Origin: Burkholderia sp. PAMC 26561
GTDB lineage: Bacteria; Pseudomonadota; Gammaproteobacteria; Burkholderiales; Burkholderiaceae
Direction: 5' to 3'
Assembly (NCBI RefSeq): GCF_001557535.2
Contig: NZ_CP014309.1
Coordinates: 434,001 to 498,000, forward strand
Length of the DNA: 64,000 bases
Shown here piece after piece: positions 9,357 to 19,535 of this stretch. Both the position numbers and the translations under genes were made by a program. Position 1 is the stretch's first letter. Every line of letters begins with the position of its first letter. The notes beneath the pieces are model-generated. The model was not told where the DNA came from, made no database searches, and saw nothing but the letters and a program-made list of their open reading frames with translations.

Positions 9357-10832
9357 CTAATTTGTTGTGGCGAGTTGCTCCGGCGCATCCCATCCACCGC
9401 CCAACGCGCGGAAAGTCCGAACAGCTGCTCTAGCTGCATCGGCTCGTGTCGCATCGAGATCGTCGCGCGATCCAAGAAGTTGTCGGTCGGCATCAAGCAC
9501 ATCGGTCAGCGTGATCGAGCCCGCGCGGTAAGCTTTTTCTGACAGGTCTCGCGCCCGGGTTAGAGCCGATACCTCCTGTTCCAATTCTCGTACGCGTAGT
9601 TCCGTTTGCGAGAGCGTGATGAATGCATCCTCAACGTCCTCGGTAGCTTTAAGTGCCGCTTGCCTAAATTGCGCTAGTGCTTCGGCGTTTGCTCCACGTG
9701 CTTGCTTCACATCAGCATCGACCTTACCGAAATCGAACAAACGCCACTGGAGTGCGCCGGTGCCAATCGGTTGGAAAGATTTCGCACTGAGAAAGTGATT
9801 ACTCGTAATACTGTCAAATCCAAGCGCGCCCGAAAGCGAAATCTTCGGATAATAATCGGATATAGCTACGCCAATTTCTTCGCTTGTAGCCGCGAGATGA
9901 CGCTCCGCCGCAATGATGTCTGGACGTCGGCGCAGAACGTCGATGGGTTGGTCGCTTGCGCCGATGGCTGGGATGTCAGGAATCGCGCCGGCATTGGTGC
10001 TGAGCTCGGCGGCATACGTTCCCGATTGTGCACCCATCAAGACGTCGAGACGGTTTAATTGCGCCTCCAGATCGATGCGTAAGAGTGGGATACTTGCACG
10101 TGCCTGGCGAAGCAACGCCTCGGCTTGCGCGACTTCGCGTGGAGTGGCTGCGCCCGCCCGCACGCGCGCTTGCACGAGCTCGAGAAGATGCCCGTCAGTT
10201 TCGATCTGATTCTGCGCGACTGCTAGGCGCATCTGTAAGCCCCGTATCTGGAGATATGCATCGGCAGCGTCAGCAGCAACCGTGATACGCGTTCCAAGTT
10301 GATTTGCTTCGGCTGCCTGCTCTTCATCGCGGGCCGCTGAATGCGCGCGTCTCAGGCCGCCAGCCAGATCGATCTCCCAGCTAGCGGTCGCACCAGCAAC
10401 GTACTCCTTTTGGTCTCGGCTATAATTGGGGAAAGCGCTCGCCAGTGTGCCAAGCGGACTCTGCGTACTTTGGTGCTCAGCCGTGTATGAGGTGTTAGCT
10501 TCAATCGTCGGAAGCAGGGCCGCGCCGGCAGCTTGTGCGGCTGCCCGAGATTGCGCGACGCGCGCGATAGACGCCTGAAGATCGAGATTCTGGTTCAGGG
10601 CGCGCTTCACAATCTTTTCCAGCATCGGATCATTGAATCCTGTCCACCAGGCGTCAAGTTTAGGTGCGGGCAATGTCGTCTGCCGGTTTGCCACCGCTTC
10701 GTTATTGTGGAAAGGGGTCATTTCCGTCTTGGGAGCGACGTAGTCCGGACCGACTGCGCAGCCAGCAAGGGCCGCGCTTACAATCCAACCGCTGATGATC
10801 GCTTTAGGCGTTCTGGAGACAAAGCGATTCAT
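9357..10832 (-). CDS. RND efflux outer-membrane factor (NodT/OprM family lipoprotein)
   Basis: A 491-residue TolC-like channel protein that completes a tripartite pump. It has a lipoprotein signal ending in SAALAGCAVGPDY (lipid-modified Cys25), then two long repeats of coiled helices, with the family block LLRRRPDIIAAERHLAATSEEIGVA near residue 310 and DVLDADRQLLGSRDDLDATRA near the C-terminus. Its start overlaps the end of the RND pump gene by 4 bp (ATGA), which indicates translational coupling. It is the last gene of the operon. Confidence 0.92.
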   Translation of the reverse strand: MNRFVSRTPKAIISGWIVSAALAGCAVGPDYVAPKTEMTPFHNNEAVANRQTTLPAPKLDAWWTGFNDPMLEKIVKRALNQNLDLQASIARVAQSRAAAQAAGAALLPTIEANTSYTAEHQSTQSPLGTLASAFPNYSRDQKEYVAGATASWEIDLAGGLRRAHSAARDEEQAAEANQLGTRITVAADAADAYLQIRGLQMRLAVAQNQIETDGHLLELVQARVRAGAATPREVAQAEALLRQARASIPLLRIDLEAQLNRLDVLMGAQSGTYAAELSTNAGAIPDIPAIGASDQPIDVLRRRPDIIAAERHLAATSEEIGVAISDYYPKISLSGALGFDSITSNHFLSAKSFQPIGTGALQWRLFDFGKVDADVKQARGANAEALAQFRQAALKATEDVEDAFITLSQTELRVRELEQEVSALTRARDLSEKAYRAGSITLTDVLDADRQLLGSRDDLDATRADAARAAVRTFRALGGGWDAPEQLATTN

Positions 10833-13800
10833 TTGACGTCTCCGGTACCCAACCGTTGAGGCGCGGAAATTGGAGTCCGTAGGCCGAGTTTGCGAACGAA
10901 GGCGTAGAACGCTGGAGTGAACGCCAAGCCGAAGATTGTCACACCGAGCATGCCGAAAAACACCGTCGTCCCAAGCGACTGCCGCATTTCTGCGCCGGCG
11001 CCGCTGGCTATGGCAAGCGGTGCGACACCGAAAATAAAGGCGAACGAGGTCATCAGGATCGGGCGCAGCCGTACATGAGCGGCGTGCGTCGCCGCTTCCT
11101 CGGCGCCCACCCCGTCTTCTTCCTGGCGCTGTCTTGCAAATTCAACAATAAGAATTGCGTTCTTCGCTGCGAGTCCAACGAGCACTACAAACCCAATCTG
11201 TGCCAGGATATCAATCGGCATACCTCGGATGTTAAGACCGATTGCTGCCGCAAGAAGACACATTGGTACGATCATGACAATCGCGAGTGGGGTTTTCCAG
11301 CTTTCGTACTGCGCGGCCAGCACAAGGAACACGAAAATCGCCGAGGCAGCGAAGATCACAAGCGGAGAAAGAGCTTGTTCTTCCTGCTGGTGCGCAAGAT
11401 CAGTCCATTCGAACGCAATACCGTTCGGAAGCACCTGATTGGCCAGTTCTCCCATGCGTTTGATCGCTTCACCCGAAGATACACCCAATGCGGCTGAACC
11501 CATGACTTCGGCCGCTGGATAAAGGTTGTACCGCGGTATGCGGTAGGGCATGGTGTTTTGCTTGAAGGTCGTGACTGTACTGATGGGCACCATCACTCCA
11601 GCCACGTTACGCGCCTTGAGCCGTCCAAGATCTTCAGGCGTTCTGCGGAATGCCTGGTCACCTTGAACTCGTACTTGGTAGGTGCGGCCCAGATAGTTGA
11701 AGTCGTTCACATACTGCGAGCCCAAATAGACTTCCATTGCGGCAAAAACGTCCGACGGCGTGAGTCCAACTTTCTCAGCCTTCAGACGATCGATATCTGC
11801 ATAAACGGACGGTGCACCTGCGTTGAAGAGCGTGAATACGCCCCCAAATGCCTTGTCCTTGTTGGCGGCCGCAACCAACGTATTTGCTGCCTGCGCAAGC
11901 GCTTGCGGACCGAGACCGGCTCGGTCCTCTAGCATCAGTTTGAAGCCGCCAGCAGCCCCCAGACCCTGAACAGGAGGGGGATTTATTACGATGACGACGG
12001 CGTCTTTGATAACAGACAGACGCTTACGGAGTGCGACCAACATGGTTGCGGCGTTCACTCCCTTGACGTGTTCTCCATATAGCGATGGCAGGGCTGTAAA
12101 AATGGTGCCAACGTTGGGCGCGACGGTGCCGGTCGTAACGTCAAAACCGGTCACAGGGGACGTATGTTTGAGGCCTTTCGTTTTCAGAGCGATATCGGTC
12201 ACTGCGCGAACGACTGCGTCCGTGCGCTCCAGGCTCGAACCTGGTGGCAGCAGCGTAATGATGGCTTGATAGCCGATGTCCTGGTCTGGTATGAACCCGG
12301 TCGGCATCCGGGACATTTGAAAGGCTGTTGCGGCAATCAACCCGGCGTAGACGATCAACATTACGGTCGTAGCTCGGACAAAACGGCCAGTAAGCTGACC
12401 GTACCGATGGGAAAGCCACTCGAACGACACGTTGAACCTACCGAAGATGGCGTCGTGGAAGCGGCGAATTGCCGTCGCCCCCGCTGGCTTCTCTTCCTTC
12501 TGATGCTCTTTCAGCAGAATCGCGCACAGCGCAGGGCTCAAGGTGAGGGAGACAAAGCATGAAATTACAGTTGATGCCGCGATGGTGATAGCGAACTGTT
12601 TGAAAAAAAGGCCGGAGATCCCGGGCATCAATGCCGCTGGGCCAAATACAGCGCAAAGCGTTAATGCGATGGCGATAAGTGCAGTCGACACCTCATTCAT
12701 CGTCTGATGTGCGGCCTCTCGGGGAGTCATCCCGAGCGCCATGTTCCGTTCAACGTTTTCAACCACCACGATGGCATCATCAACCACGATGCCCACCGCC
12801 AGAACCAGTCCAAATAAAGATAAATTGTTGATTGATGCACCAAAGAGTGCCAAGATCGTGAACGTCCCAATCAAAGACACCGGAATAGCCACCACCGGGA
12901 TGATCGTGCTGCGCCAGCTCTGAAGAAACAGATAGACCACACCCACTACGAGGAGAATCGCGATAACGATAGTCTTGATGACTTCCTTAATTGACTGTCC
13001 GACGAAGGTTGTCGGGTCGTAAATCTTGATGTAGTCCACTCCCGACGGGAACTGCTTCTTCAATTCAGCCATCTTGTCCCAGACCGCGCTCTCCACCTGC
13101 ACTACATTCGCATTAGGCGTAGCAATGACGAACCACGGAGCGGCAGGATACCGATCGGCGTAAGCTATAGAGCCGTAGTCTACGGAGCCCAGTTCGACAC
13201 GACCGATATCTCGAACTCGTGTGACTCGTCCCTGCGGATCAGATTTGATAATTACATCGCTGAATTCCTCGGGCGTAGTAAGGCGACCAAGGGCTTCAAC
13301 GTTGATCTCGTACGCCCCATTGCTCGAGATTGGAGGCTGATTGAGCACGCCCGCTGAAATCGGGGCGTTTTGCGCGCGAAGTGCGCTCAATATGTCAGAG
13401 GCAGTGATGTTGTAGGACGATGCTTTGTCGGGATCAATCCAAATACGCATGGCGTACTGCCGTTCGCCGTACATTTGAAAATCCGACACCCCGGGCAAAC
13501 GCGCGATCTGATCGCGAATCTTGAGCATGTAGTTAGACAGATATTCCGTGCTGCGGGAACCGTCCGGCGAATAGACGTGTACCCCGAGAAGAAGCGCCTG
13601 AATCGTCTTTTTTACCTGAACGCCTTGTAACTGGACGTCCTGAGGCAAACGAGACAGCACGTCTTCCACGCGACTACGAGTGAGCAGGAGTGCCGTGTCC
13701 GGGTTCGTTCCGACCTTAAAAATGATTGTGATGGTCAGCTGTCCGTTGCCCGTCGACTGGCTTGTGATGTAGTCCATGCTCTCAACGCCGTTGACGGACT

Positions 13801-14005
13801 GCTCGATAGGCGTTGCGACTGTGCGCGCGATAGTATCGGCTGACGCACCAGGATACGAGGTCGAGATTTGGATTGTCGTGGGGACGATGTTCGGATACTG
13901 GGCCACTGGCAAAGACGCCATTGACACTAGGCCGATGAAAACTGCAAAAATATTTAGCACCGCTGCGAAGCGCGGATGCTCAATAAAGAAATGAGTCATT
14001 TTCAC
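10829..14005 (-). CDS. RND multidrug efflux permease (HAE1/AcrB family)
   Basis: A 1058-residue inner-membrane proton/drug antiporter of full family length. Features visible: helix 1 at residues 13-30, the two large periplasmic loops, helix 4 with the proton-relay pair D409-D410 in GIVVDDAIVVVENV, and the C-terminal helices with GFVVLVGLAAKNAILIVEFA. It pairs with the adaptor upstream (4-bp overlap) and the outer-membrane factor downstream (4-bp overlap). Substrates cannot be read from sequence. It is clearly of the hydrophobe/amphiphile class rather than a metal exporter. Confidence 0.94.
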   Translation of the reverse strand: MKMTHFFIEHPRFAAVLNIFAVFIGLVSMASLPVAQYPNIVPTTIQISTSYPGASADTIARTVATPIEQSVNGVESMDYITSQSTGNGQLTITIIFKVGTNPDTALLLTRSRVEDVLSRLPQDVQLQGVQVKKTIQALLLGVHVYSPDGSRSTEYLSNYMLKIRDQIARLPGVSDFQMYGERQYAMRIWIDPDKASSYNITASDILSALRAQNAPISAGVLNQPPISSNGAYEINVEALGRLTTPEEFSDVIIKSDPQGRVTRVRDIGRVELGSVDYGSIAYADRYPAAPWFVIATPNANVVQVESAVWDKMAELKKQFPSGVDYIKIYDPTTFVGQSIKEVIKTIVIAILLVVGVVYLFLQSWRSTIIPVVAIPVSLIGTFTILALFGASINNLSLFGLVLAVGIVVDDAIVVVENVERNMALGMTPREAAHQTMNEVSTALIAIALTLCAVFGPAALMPGISGLFFKQFAITIAASTVISCFVSLTLSPALCAILLKEHQKEEKPAGATAIRRFHDAIFGRFNVSFEWLSHRYGQLTGRFVRATTVMLIVYAGLIAATAFQMSRMPTGFIPDQDIGYQAIITLLPPGSSLERTDAVVRAVTDIALKTKGLKHTSPVTGFDVTTGTVAPNVGTIFTALPSLYGEHVKGVNAATMLVALRKRLSVIKDAVVIVINPPPVQGLGAAGGFKLMLEDRAGLGPQALAQAANTLVAAANKDKAFGGVFTLFNAGAPSVYADIDRLKAEKVGLTPSDVFAAMEVYLGSQYVNDFNYLGRTYQVRVQGDQAFRRTPEDLGRLKARNVAGVMVPISTVTTFKQNTMPYRIPRYNLYPAAEVMGSAALGVSSGEAIKRMGELANQVLPNGIAFEWTDLAHQQEEQALSPLVIFAASAIFVFLVLAAQYESWKTPLAIVMIVPMCLLAAAIGLNIRGMPIDILAQIGFVVLVGLAAKNAILIVEFARQRQEEDGVGAEEAATHAAHVRLRPILMTSFAFIFGVAPLAIASGAGAEMRQSLGTTVFFGMLGVTIFGLAFTPAFYAFVRKLGLRTPISAPQRLGTGDVK

Positions 14006-15252
14006 GACTTCGTCCCCTGGGGTGCCGCTTCGGATTGAAACTGAATCGATCCGTCGTGCGGCGAGACCTTCGCGCCCGGGTGGACTGTGGGAATACCATC
14101 GATGATCACCTTATCAGTCGGCGCGAGGCCGGATCGGATGACTCTTAGGCCGCCACGAAGATCGCCAACTTCTACCTTTCTCGGGGTGGCGACATCATCT
14201 CCGCCAACAACGTACACCATGCGATCCGTTTGATCAGCGAGGACCGCTATGTCAGGAATGAGTAAAGCCGGTTGCGGTGTTGTCACCGCTAGTCGAATGC
14301 GTGCGAATCCTCCAGGGGTCAGCGAAAAGTCACTGTTTGGAATGACCGCCCGCGCATGTATCGTTCCACTTGAACGGTCTAGAGAATTGTCGACGAAGTT
14401 GAGGACACCTTCTCGCGAAAAACCTTCGTCGCCTGTTGGCGAGATATTCACCATGTGCGCCTGTGAACCTTTTTGTTTTGCCCGTACGTTCTGAAATACA
14501 GCAAAGTCGTTTTCGCTCATGTCGAAATCGAGGTACATCGGGTCGAGCGAAACGATCGTCGCGAGCAGGGTCGTAGGGCTACTGGCAGCGCGGCTGCCTG
14601 AAATGAGATTACCGATTGAAATAAGGTGCGTGCCCATTCGGCCGCTGAATGGCGCGTAGATGCGACATCTATCCAAATCGAACTTTGCGTCGCGAACCTT
14701 GGCGTTCGCGTCGTCCAGCGATGCTTGTGCGGCGCTTCGCTCCGCGGCGGTTTGATCGACATTTTCGACCGTGCCGGCCTCCGAGCGCTGAAGTTCTTGA
14801 GCACGGATTAGTTGACGTGTGGCCAAGGTCATACGCGCTTTAGCAGACTCTAACGACGCAACCGCTTCACTCATCTTGATTTGATAAGGCTCGGGGTCAA
14901 TCTCGAACAGCAGATCGCCTTTATGGACGATCTCGCCGTCTTTGAAACGAATTTGCATTAACGTGCCACCGACCTGAGCTCGGATCTCAACACGATCAAC
15001 CGCCGAAAATTGACCGAGAAAGCCTAGTCGACTCTCGATGTCGCGCTGAAGCGGCGCACTGATTGCGACCGACGGAGGTGGGGGCGCGACGACTGTCGCG
15101 GCATTGGACGATTGTAAGTAGTACGTCGTTGCCGATACTGCAACAACCGCGGTCAGCACAACAGCCTTGCCCACCCAACGCGTGCGTCTAGGATTTCCTG
15201 GGCCCACCGCAACACTAGCGTCCGCGTGAGTCGAGTCTGACCGGTCATTCAT
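14002..15252 (-). CDS. RND efflux periplasmic adaptor (MFP/AcrA family)
   Basis: A 416-residue membrane fusion protein linking the pump to the outer-membrane channel. It has an N-terminal membrane anchor (AVVLTAVVAVSATTYYLQ), the lipoyl half-motif RAQVGGTLMQIRFKDGEIVHKGD, a coiled-coil hairpin (about residues 115-185), the second lipoyl half (YAPFSGRMGTHL) and a beta-barrel. The frame could start at 15267, but GAGG lies 7-8 nt before ATG 15252 (MNDRSD), so I prefer that. It is first in the operon; no dedicated regulator gene is adjacent, which is unusual for such pumps. Confidence 0.9.
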   Translation of the reverse strand: MNDRSDSTHADASVAVGPGNPRRTRWVGKAVVLTAVVAVSATTYYLQSSNAATVVAPPPPSVAISAPLQRDIESRLGFLGQFSAVDRVEIRAQVGGTLMQIRFKDGEIVHKGDLLFEIDPEPYQIKMSEAVASLESAKARMTLATRQLIRAQELQRSEAGTVENVDQTAAERSAAQASLDDANAKVRDAKFDLDRCRIYAPFSGRMGTHLISIGNLISGSRAASSPTTLLATIVSLDPMYLDFDMSENDFAVFQNVRAKQKGSQAHMVNISPTGDEGFSREGVLNFVDNSLDRSSGTIHARAVIPNSDFSLTPGGFARIRLAVTTPQPALLIPDIAVLADQTDRMVYVVGGDDVATPRKVEVGDLRGGLRVIRSGLAPTDKVIIDGIPTVHPGAKVSPHDGSIQFQSEAAPQGTKS

Positions 15253-15500
15253 AGTGAACCTCATCAAATGTGCAGGCAGCGCATCGGTAGATGAAGCATC
15301 TGAAATCTTGCTCGATCGTGTCGCGAGTCATTTCGGCTGATCTCCGGATGTCGAGGTTGCATCCCTTGTATTCGATCTTAAGAGGTAACCGGAAACATAT
15401 CTAACAGCGTTACAACTGCTAGGGACGAGCGGGCATTTTTCTGAAGCGGATTCTTCCTAGCGCCACGTATCATTTAAAAACGACAGGCCGTGACTGATCT

Positions 15501-16046
15501 TTACACGGACGCTTCGCGCAAAAGGCTCGGGGGCACCACTGTATCGATACGTCCAGTCGCGACGTCATAGACAAGTCCCGAGACAATGAATTCGCCAGGC
15601 AGATTGGGGTTGGCCTTCAATTTGGCGACGTCAACGGCAACCGCCTTGTACGGGTCATCGATCTCCATCGCGTCAAGCCCTTCCTTCGTCACATTAAAGT
15701 ACTTTTCGAGCAAGGCGGGTGCGTGGTGATGGCAGGGGACGATTCCGCAGTCCGTGTGATGCAGTACGATTAAGTTCCAACCCGGGCCGACTTCTTTGCC
15801 GTTCGCCGTCGCAACCGAGCGAACGATAGCCATGGTCTGCAGCGTGGCCATATCGATGCGACCGCCTACATTGCGAACCACCACAGTCTCGCCTGGCTTC
15901 AGTTGAAAAATGTCGACGGGGTCCACGCGTGGGTCGACGCAGCCAATGATCACCGTTTTCATCGTAGGCATGATCTTCAAATCAGGCGAAAACTGGTCCT
16001 TGGCGAATGCTTCGTTGCGTTCTTTAAGAGTTTCAAGAAAGCTCAT
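15501..16046 (-). CDS. Beta-class carbonic anhydrase
   Basis: A 181-residue enzyme that interconverts CO2 and bicarbonate in the cytoplasm. Zinc ligands and the catalytic dyad are visible: C36 and D38 in GCVDPRVDP, and H97 and C100 in HHTDCG. NVGGRI near residue 59 is also family-typical. A longer frame from 16184 exists, but ATG 16046 has AGAGGT upstream and begins the conserved part. It is on the minus strand with the adjacent genes but separated by about 260 bp. Such enzymes sometimes accompany nitrilase or cyanate metabolism; this link is speculative. Confidence 0.85.
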   Translation of the reverse strand: MSFLETLKERNEAFAKDQFSPDLKIMPTMKTVIIGCVDPRVDPVDIFQLKPGETVVVRNVGGRIDMATLQTMAIVRSVATANGKEVGPGWNLIVLHHTDCGIVPCHHHAPALLEKYFNVTKEGLDAMEIDDPYKAVAVDVAKLKANPNLPGEFIVSGLVYDVATGRIDTVVPPSLLREASV

Positions 16047-16308
16047 AGTGACCTCTGAAATTGGCTTTTGATTGGACGGTCCGACAGTGTCTTTTGACGG
16101 TGCTGGCGGTGTTGAAAGACGACGTAGACAACGCTCGAAAACTGCTCCGCACCGGTCCCGTGCATCGTCAGGAAAGACCGGCACTTTTTAGACGAAACAA
16201 TCGCCCGAAGCGAAGATGCGGCAGGGCTCAAAGTCGATTGGTTGATCGCTCAGTTGGCGCAATCAACCGCGTTATGAAATCGGTACTAGTAGCAAATCCT
16301 GGATTCCG

Positions 16309-17046
16309 CTAGCTGAGGAACGTAGCACTCGGCCTTTTGCTCCAGATCAGGAGCGCATTCTGACGAATGGAGAACACGTGGATAAAGATAGCAAGGGGGG
16401 CGAGGAATGCCGGAACCCAGACGAACGGCCATGCGGCAAAGGCTGTGAAGGGCATGCCGGGCCAATTAATATGCAGCGGACCAGGCATCGAACTCAACGT
16501 GGTTACTATCGTGTTGGATAGGATCAGGATGCCAAGCACATTCCAAGCGATGACGACGCCCGGCTTCAGATTTAACCTGGCGATGGCGAACGCGACGAAC
16601 GGCGCGGTCAGTCCAACAATCACGTCGAAATTGCGGCCCTCGAACGTAACCTGTTCGGGTGCTCCTCCAGATGCATAAAGGCCCCAGAAGGCGAACTCCA
16701 CTCCTACGCGAAAGGTCTGCATTGCGACAGGCCAATGACGAGGAGTTGCGTCAAGCAATTTCCGAAATCCGTCAACCCGATTTACCAGAATGATTGTAAT
16801 CAACGCCAGCAGCGGGATGGCTGGTAGACGGGGCGGGCGGGCATTCCAGACGGCTAGAACGCCAGCGTGAGCCAGAGCACCGGTGACAATCAACCATACG
16901 CACAGCGCAATCAGAACAGCTGTGACTATGCTCTTTCTTTTGCCGTCTCCAGACGACCGTGCCAACCCATGGTTCAGCCAGAAAATCACACAGACTACAC
17001 AGACCACGGTCACGAGCGTCAGCTCTGCATATATGAAGTTGATCAC
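16309..17046 (-). CDS. Integral membrane protein of unknown function
   Basis: A 245-residue, very hydrophobic protein with about seven predicted helices (near residues 3-25, 40-65, 78-95, 108-125, 140-160, 165-188 and 205-230). I do not recognise the family. The stretch FRVGVEFAFWGLYASGGAPEQVTFEGRNFDVIVGL resembles small membrane proteins annotated only as hypothetical. The start ATG 17046 is plausible but lacks a strong ribosome-binding site. It lies between carbonic anhydrase and the AhpD-like gene on the same strand. Confidence 0.7.
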   Translation of the reverse strand: MINFIYAELTLVTVVCVVCVIFWLNHGLARSSGDGKRKSIVTAVLIALCVWLIVTGALAHAGVLAVWNARPPRLPAIPLLALITIILVNRVDGFRKLLDATPRHWPVAMQTFRVGVEFAFWGLYASGGAPEQVTFEGRNFDVIVGLTAPFVAFAIARLNLKPGVVIAWNVLGILILSNTIVTTLSSMPGPLHINWPGMPFTAFAAWPFVWVPAFLAPLAIFIHVFSIRQNALLIWSKRPSATFLS

Positions 17047-17121
17047 ATGGCGCCCCGTTTTTTAAATTCGAGTCAATGGGAGATGCGCGCGCGCGAACAC
17101 CTCCTAGGTTCGGTTTCCTGA

Positions 17122-17637
17122 TTACAACGCCGGCGGAAGCTCAAGCGTTGTCTTTGCGACGTTGTTCAGCAGATTCGTTACGGTCATCAGTGCGACGTCG
17201 CCAATCACTTCAACAATCTTTGCATCGGTGAGGCCAGCGGCTCGTGCAGTCGCCAAATCCTCGTCAGTCACTTGGCCGCGTGTCAAGGCGATCTGGCGCG
17301 CCAGCACTGCGATTGGATCGAGCTTCCCGTCGCGGGCGGCGCGGATGTCTTCTGGTGTCATTCCGCCCTTCGTGGCCATCATGTTGTGAACGCTCATGCA
17401 GTAGGCACAGCCGTTCACTTCTGATACGGCAAGTGACACTGTCTCGCGCTCTTTGGGGCTCAGGGAGGACTTTTCCATTGCCAGATAAAACTCGACGTAT
17501 CCAGAGAGCAACGCAGGCGAATGGGCCATCGTCTTGAATACGTTAAGCAAAACGCCGAAGTTGCTTTTGACTGCTTCCAGCACAGGGCGGGATGCGTCCG
17601 GAGCTGTTTCGATCGTAAGGGCAGGAATGCGCGTCAT
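17122..17637 (-). CDS. AhpD-like/carboxymuconolactone decarboxylase family protein
   Basis: A 171-residue all-helical protein with the redox motif C77-A-Y-C80-M-S-V-H84, the CxxC(x3)H signature of AhpD-type peroxidase reductases; the upstream glutamates (KERETVSL) fit the proton-relay position. It probably reduces peroxides or acts on thiols in the cytoplasm. A longer frame from 17736 exists, but the conserved part begins at ATG 17637. Together with the nearby efflux and nitrilase genes it suggests defence against chemical stress, an inference from position only. Confidence 0.85.
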   Translation of the reverse strand: MTRIPALTIETAPDASRPVLEAVKSNFGVLLNVFKTMAHSPALLSGYVEFYLAMEKSSLSPKERETVSLAVSEVNGCAYCMSVHNMMATKGGMTPEDIRAARDGKLDPIAVLARQIALTRGQVTDEDLATARAAGLTDAKIVEVIGDVALMTVTNLLNNVAKTTLELPPAL

Positions 17638-18117
17638 GGTGATCTCACGTAGTTGAGGAACAAAAAATTTCGACTGTTTGATGACAGCCTGATTTCGAAA
17701 GTGGCGGCATCCCTTGGGGCGAAGTGTGCGCAACAAATACTAGTCGTCGCTCGAATCAGATTGCGCATCGAACCACGGCTTCGTCTGCATACGACGCCAA
17801 ACTGCCTGATACACGGACGAGCGAAACGGGCCTTGTATCCGCGTTGCCCTTTGGCCGTTGCTGCATCAGTACAGTACAGGCTACTACCCTTGTGCCGGTT
17901 CAGCGACTTGTCCATTGGTATGCTTGAACCGGTCTGGGCAGGTCTTGGTCGGACGATAGACTGTCAGATTGAAGGTGGTAGGCGGTGCCCGCTCGCGGTT
18001 TCCGTTGGTTGACTTCTTCGTCTCACCAGACGCTTGTTCTGGTGAACGGAAAGTCGGACGTTCGACTGATGAAATCTTCTCGCTGAGCCTGATAAGGAAA
18101 ACTACTGGAGACCGCGA
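17638..18117. other. Intergenic, nothing recognised
   Basis: About 480 bp between the AhpD-like gene and the nitrilase gene. Small frames on either strand have no recognisable content. Confidence 0.45.
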
Positions 18118-19095
18118 TCAGCTGCCTGCTTCTTCAAGCGTTTCGACGTTTGTCTTGATCGGTTGGGTAGTACGTTCGTGAATATGCGAATGCGAAGTTC
18201 GGTCGATTTGCAGGCTGAGCAATTCCGGACGGCTATAGTGGCCGCGAGAGTCCATCATTCGCTTACGCTTATCGATTTGCCAGAAATCGAGGTCCGCAAT
18301 CACTTCGCCTTCTCCCGAGCGAAGTGGTTCACCCATGTATTCGCCATCTGGGGAAATAATCGCGGTGAAGCAGCCGCTCGAGATCGGTTCAATGGAGCAA
18401 CCAGTATCCTTCATGATTTGGGCTTGCTGCTCTTCATCCAGCCATGCAGTCGCATTTACAACGAAGCAGCCGGCTTCCAGCGCGTGCTGGCGGATGTTGA
18501 CTGAAATCTGCTCGGAGAAGAGATCACCGGCAAATGAACCGGGATACATAGCCGAATGGATTTGCTCGCCATCGGCCATCAACGCATATCGCGCCAGCGG
18601 ATTGTAATGCTCCCAACAGGCAAGTTGTCCGATGCGGCCGACGGCGCTATCGACCGCCCGTAGTCCCGAGCCATCGCCTGACCCCCAAACCATACGCTCA
18701 TGATAAGTCGGCGAAATCTTGCGACGACGTTGAATCAGAGTACCGTCTGCATCGAAGAGAAGCTGAGTGTTGTAGATGGTCCCGCCGTCACGCTCGTTCA
18801 CACCAATTGAGACCACCATCTTTGCTTGGCGAGCTGCCTCGCCAATTGCTTGAGTCGACGCCGAGGGAACAGTTACAGCCTGCTCCATGAGCTTATAGTG
18901 CTGGGCACCCATCTTGTATGGTGCCTCGACAAACGAGTAATAAGGGTAGTAAGGGACAACGGTTTCGGGGAAGGTGGCGAACTGCACCCCTTTTTTGCCG
19001 AGTTCGAGAATTTTCTTAACCACCTTGTCGACCGTTGCTTCACGGCTATACAGGACCGGGGCGATTTGAACAGCAGCAGCTTTGACGATGGTCAT
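18118..19095 (-). CDS. Nitrilase (carbon-nitrogen hydrolase family)
   Basis: A 325-residue nitrilase-superfamily enzyme of branch 1 type, expected to hydrolyse an organic nitrile to a carboxylic acid and ammonia. The catalytic triad is E44 ([13 protein letters not shown]), K126 ([15 protein letters not shown]) and C160 (ACWEHYNP); the CWEH context is characteristic of true nitrilases rather than amidases. ATG 19095 follows GGAATCCC-type sequence. It is not part of the six-gene Nit1C cluster. The preceding 440-bp region contains an operator-like motif at 19466. Confidence 0.88.
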   Translation of the reverse strand: MTIVKAAAVQIAPVLYSREATVDKVVKKILELGKKGVQFATFPETVVPYYPYYSFVEAPYKMGAQHYKLMEQAVTVPSASTQAIGEAARQAKMVVSIGVNERDGGTIYNTQLLFDADGTLIQRRRKISPTYHERMVWGSGDGSGLRAVDSAVGRIGQLACWEHYNPLARYALMADGEQIHSAMYPGSFAGDLFSEQISVNIRQHALEAGCFVVNATAWLDEEQQAQIMKDTGCSIEPISSGCFTAIISPDGEYMGEPLRSGEGEVIADLDFWQIDKRKRMMDSRGHYSRPELLSLQIDRTSHSHIHERTTQPIKTNVETLEEAGS

Positions 19096-19535
19096 GGGAT
19101 TCCTTAGCGGAAGAAATAGGAAAAAGTGTTAGTAAAACTATGTAGAAAAAACAATACCGATGAAAAATACAGGCAGGCCGCGCTCGGCATTTCCCATCAC
19201 CGTGAAGCACTTGTGTGCCGGTAGTCACGCATTTGCTCTGTGTCTGCTTGGCATTCAGATCTTCAGTCAACCTGCCTGTTCGTCGGCCACACGCCGCAAT
19301 CTGAGGCTGGTCTGTGCTTTTGCGTTGCATTGTCTCGTAGGGACGGACGCAAAGATTGTCGGCATTATGTAGACGCGAAGTAAGTGGCCAATGGTATGGC
19401 CGACAAAAACCACCTCTATTGATCGTCCGGTTCTTCTCTCTGGCAGGTTAATATCTTTGTTAAATGGTGTATATACAACAAACATCGTAAAAAAAACGTT
19501 GCCCTGAAGCAACGTCAACTGTGTCGGCTGCTGAT
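19096..19535. promoter_or_regulatory. Upstream region of nitrilase gene
   Basis: About 440 bp without a gene between the nitrilase start and the end of the MarR gene. It is AT-rich around 19100-19160 and 19440-19500 and contains the palindrome-like motif at 19466-19480. The nitrilase promoter should lie here. Confidence 0.4.
19466..19480. promoter_or_regulatory. Candidate operator (GGTGTATATACAACA)
   Basis: It contains the 10-bp palindrome TGTATATACA (19468-19477) and matches the sites at 1051 and 20872 in its flanks. It is most likely bound by a MarR-type regulator such as the one encoded next to it. Confidence 0.45.

Noticed and set aside
17027..17036. GCATATATG sequence as another operator site
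   Set aside because: It lies inside the coding start of the membrane protein gene and lacks the shared flanks of the other motifs.
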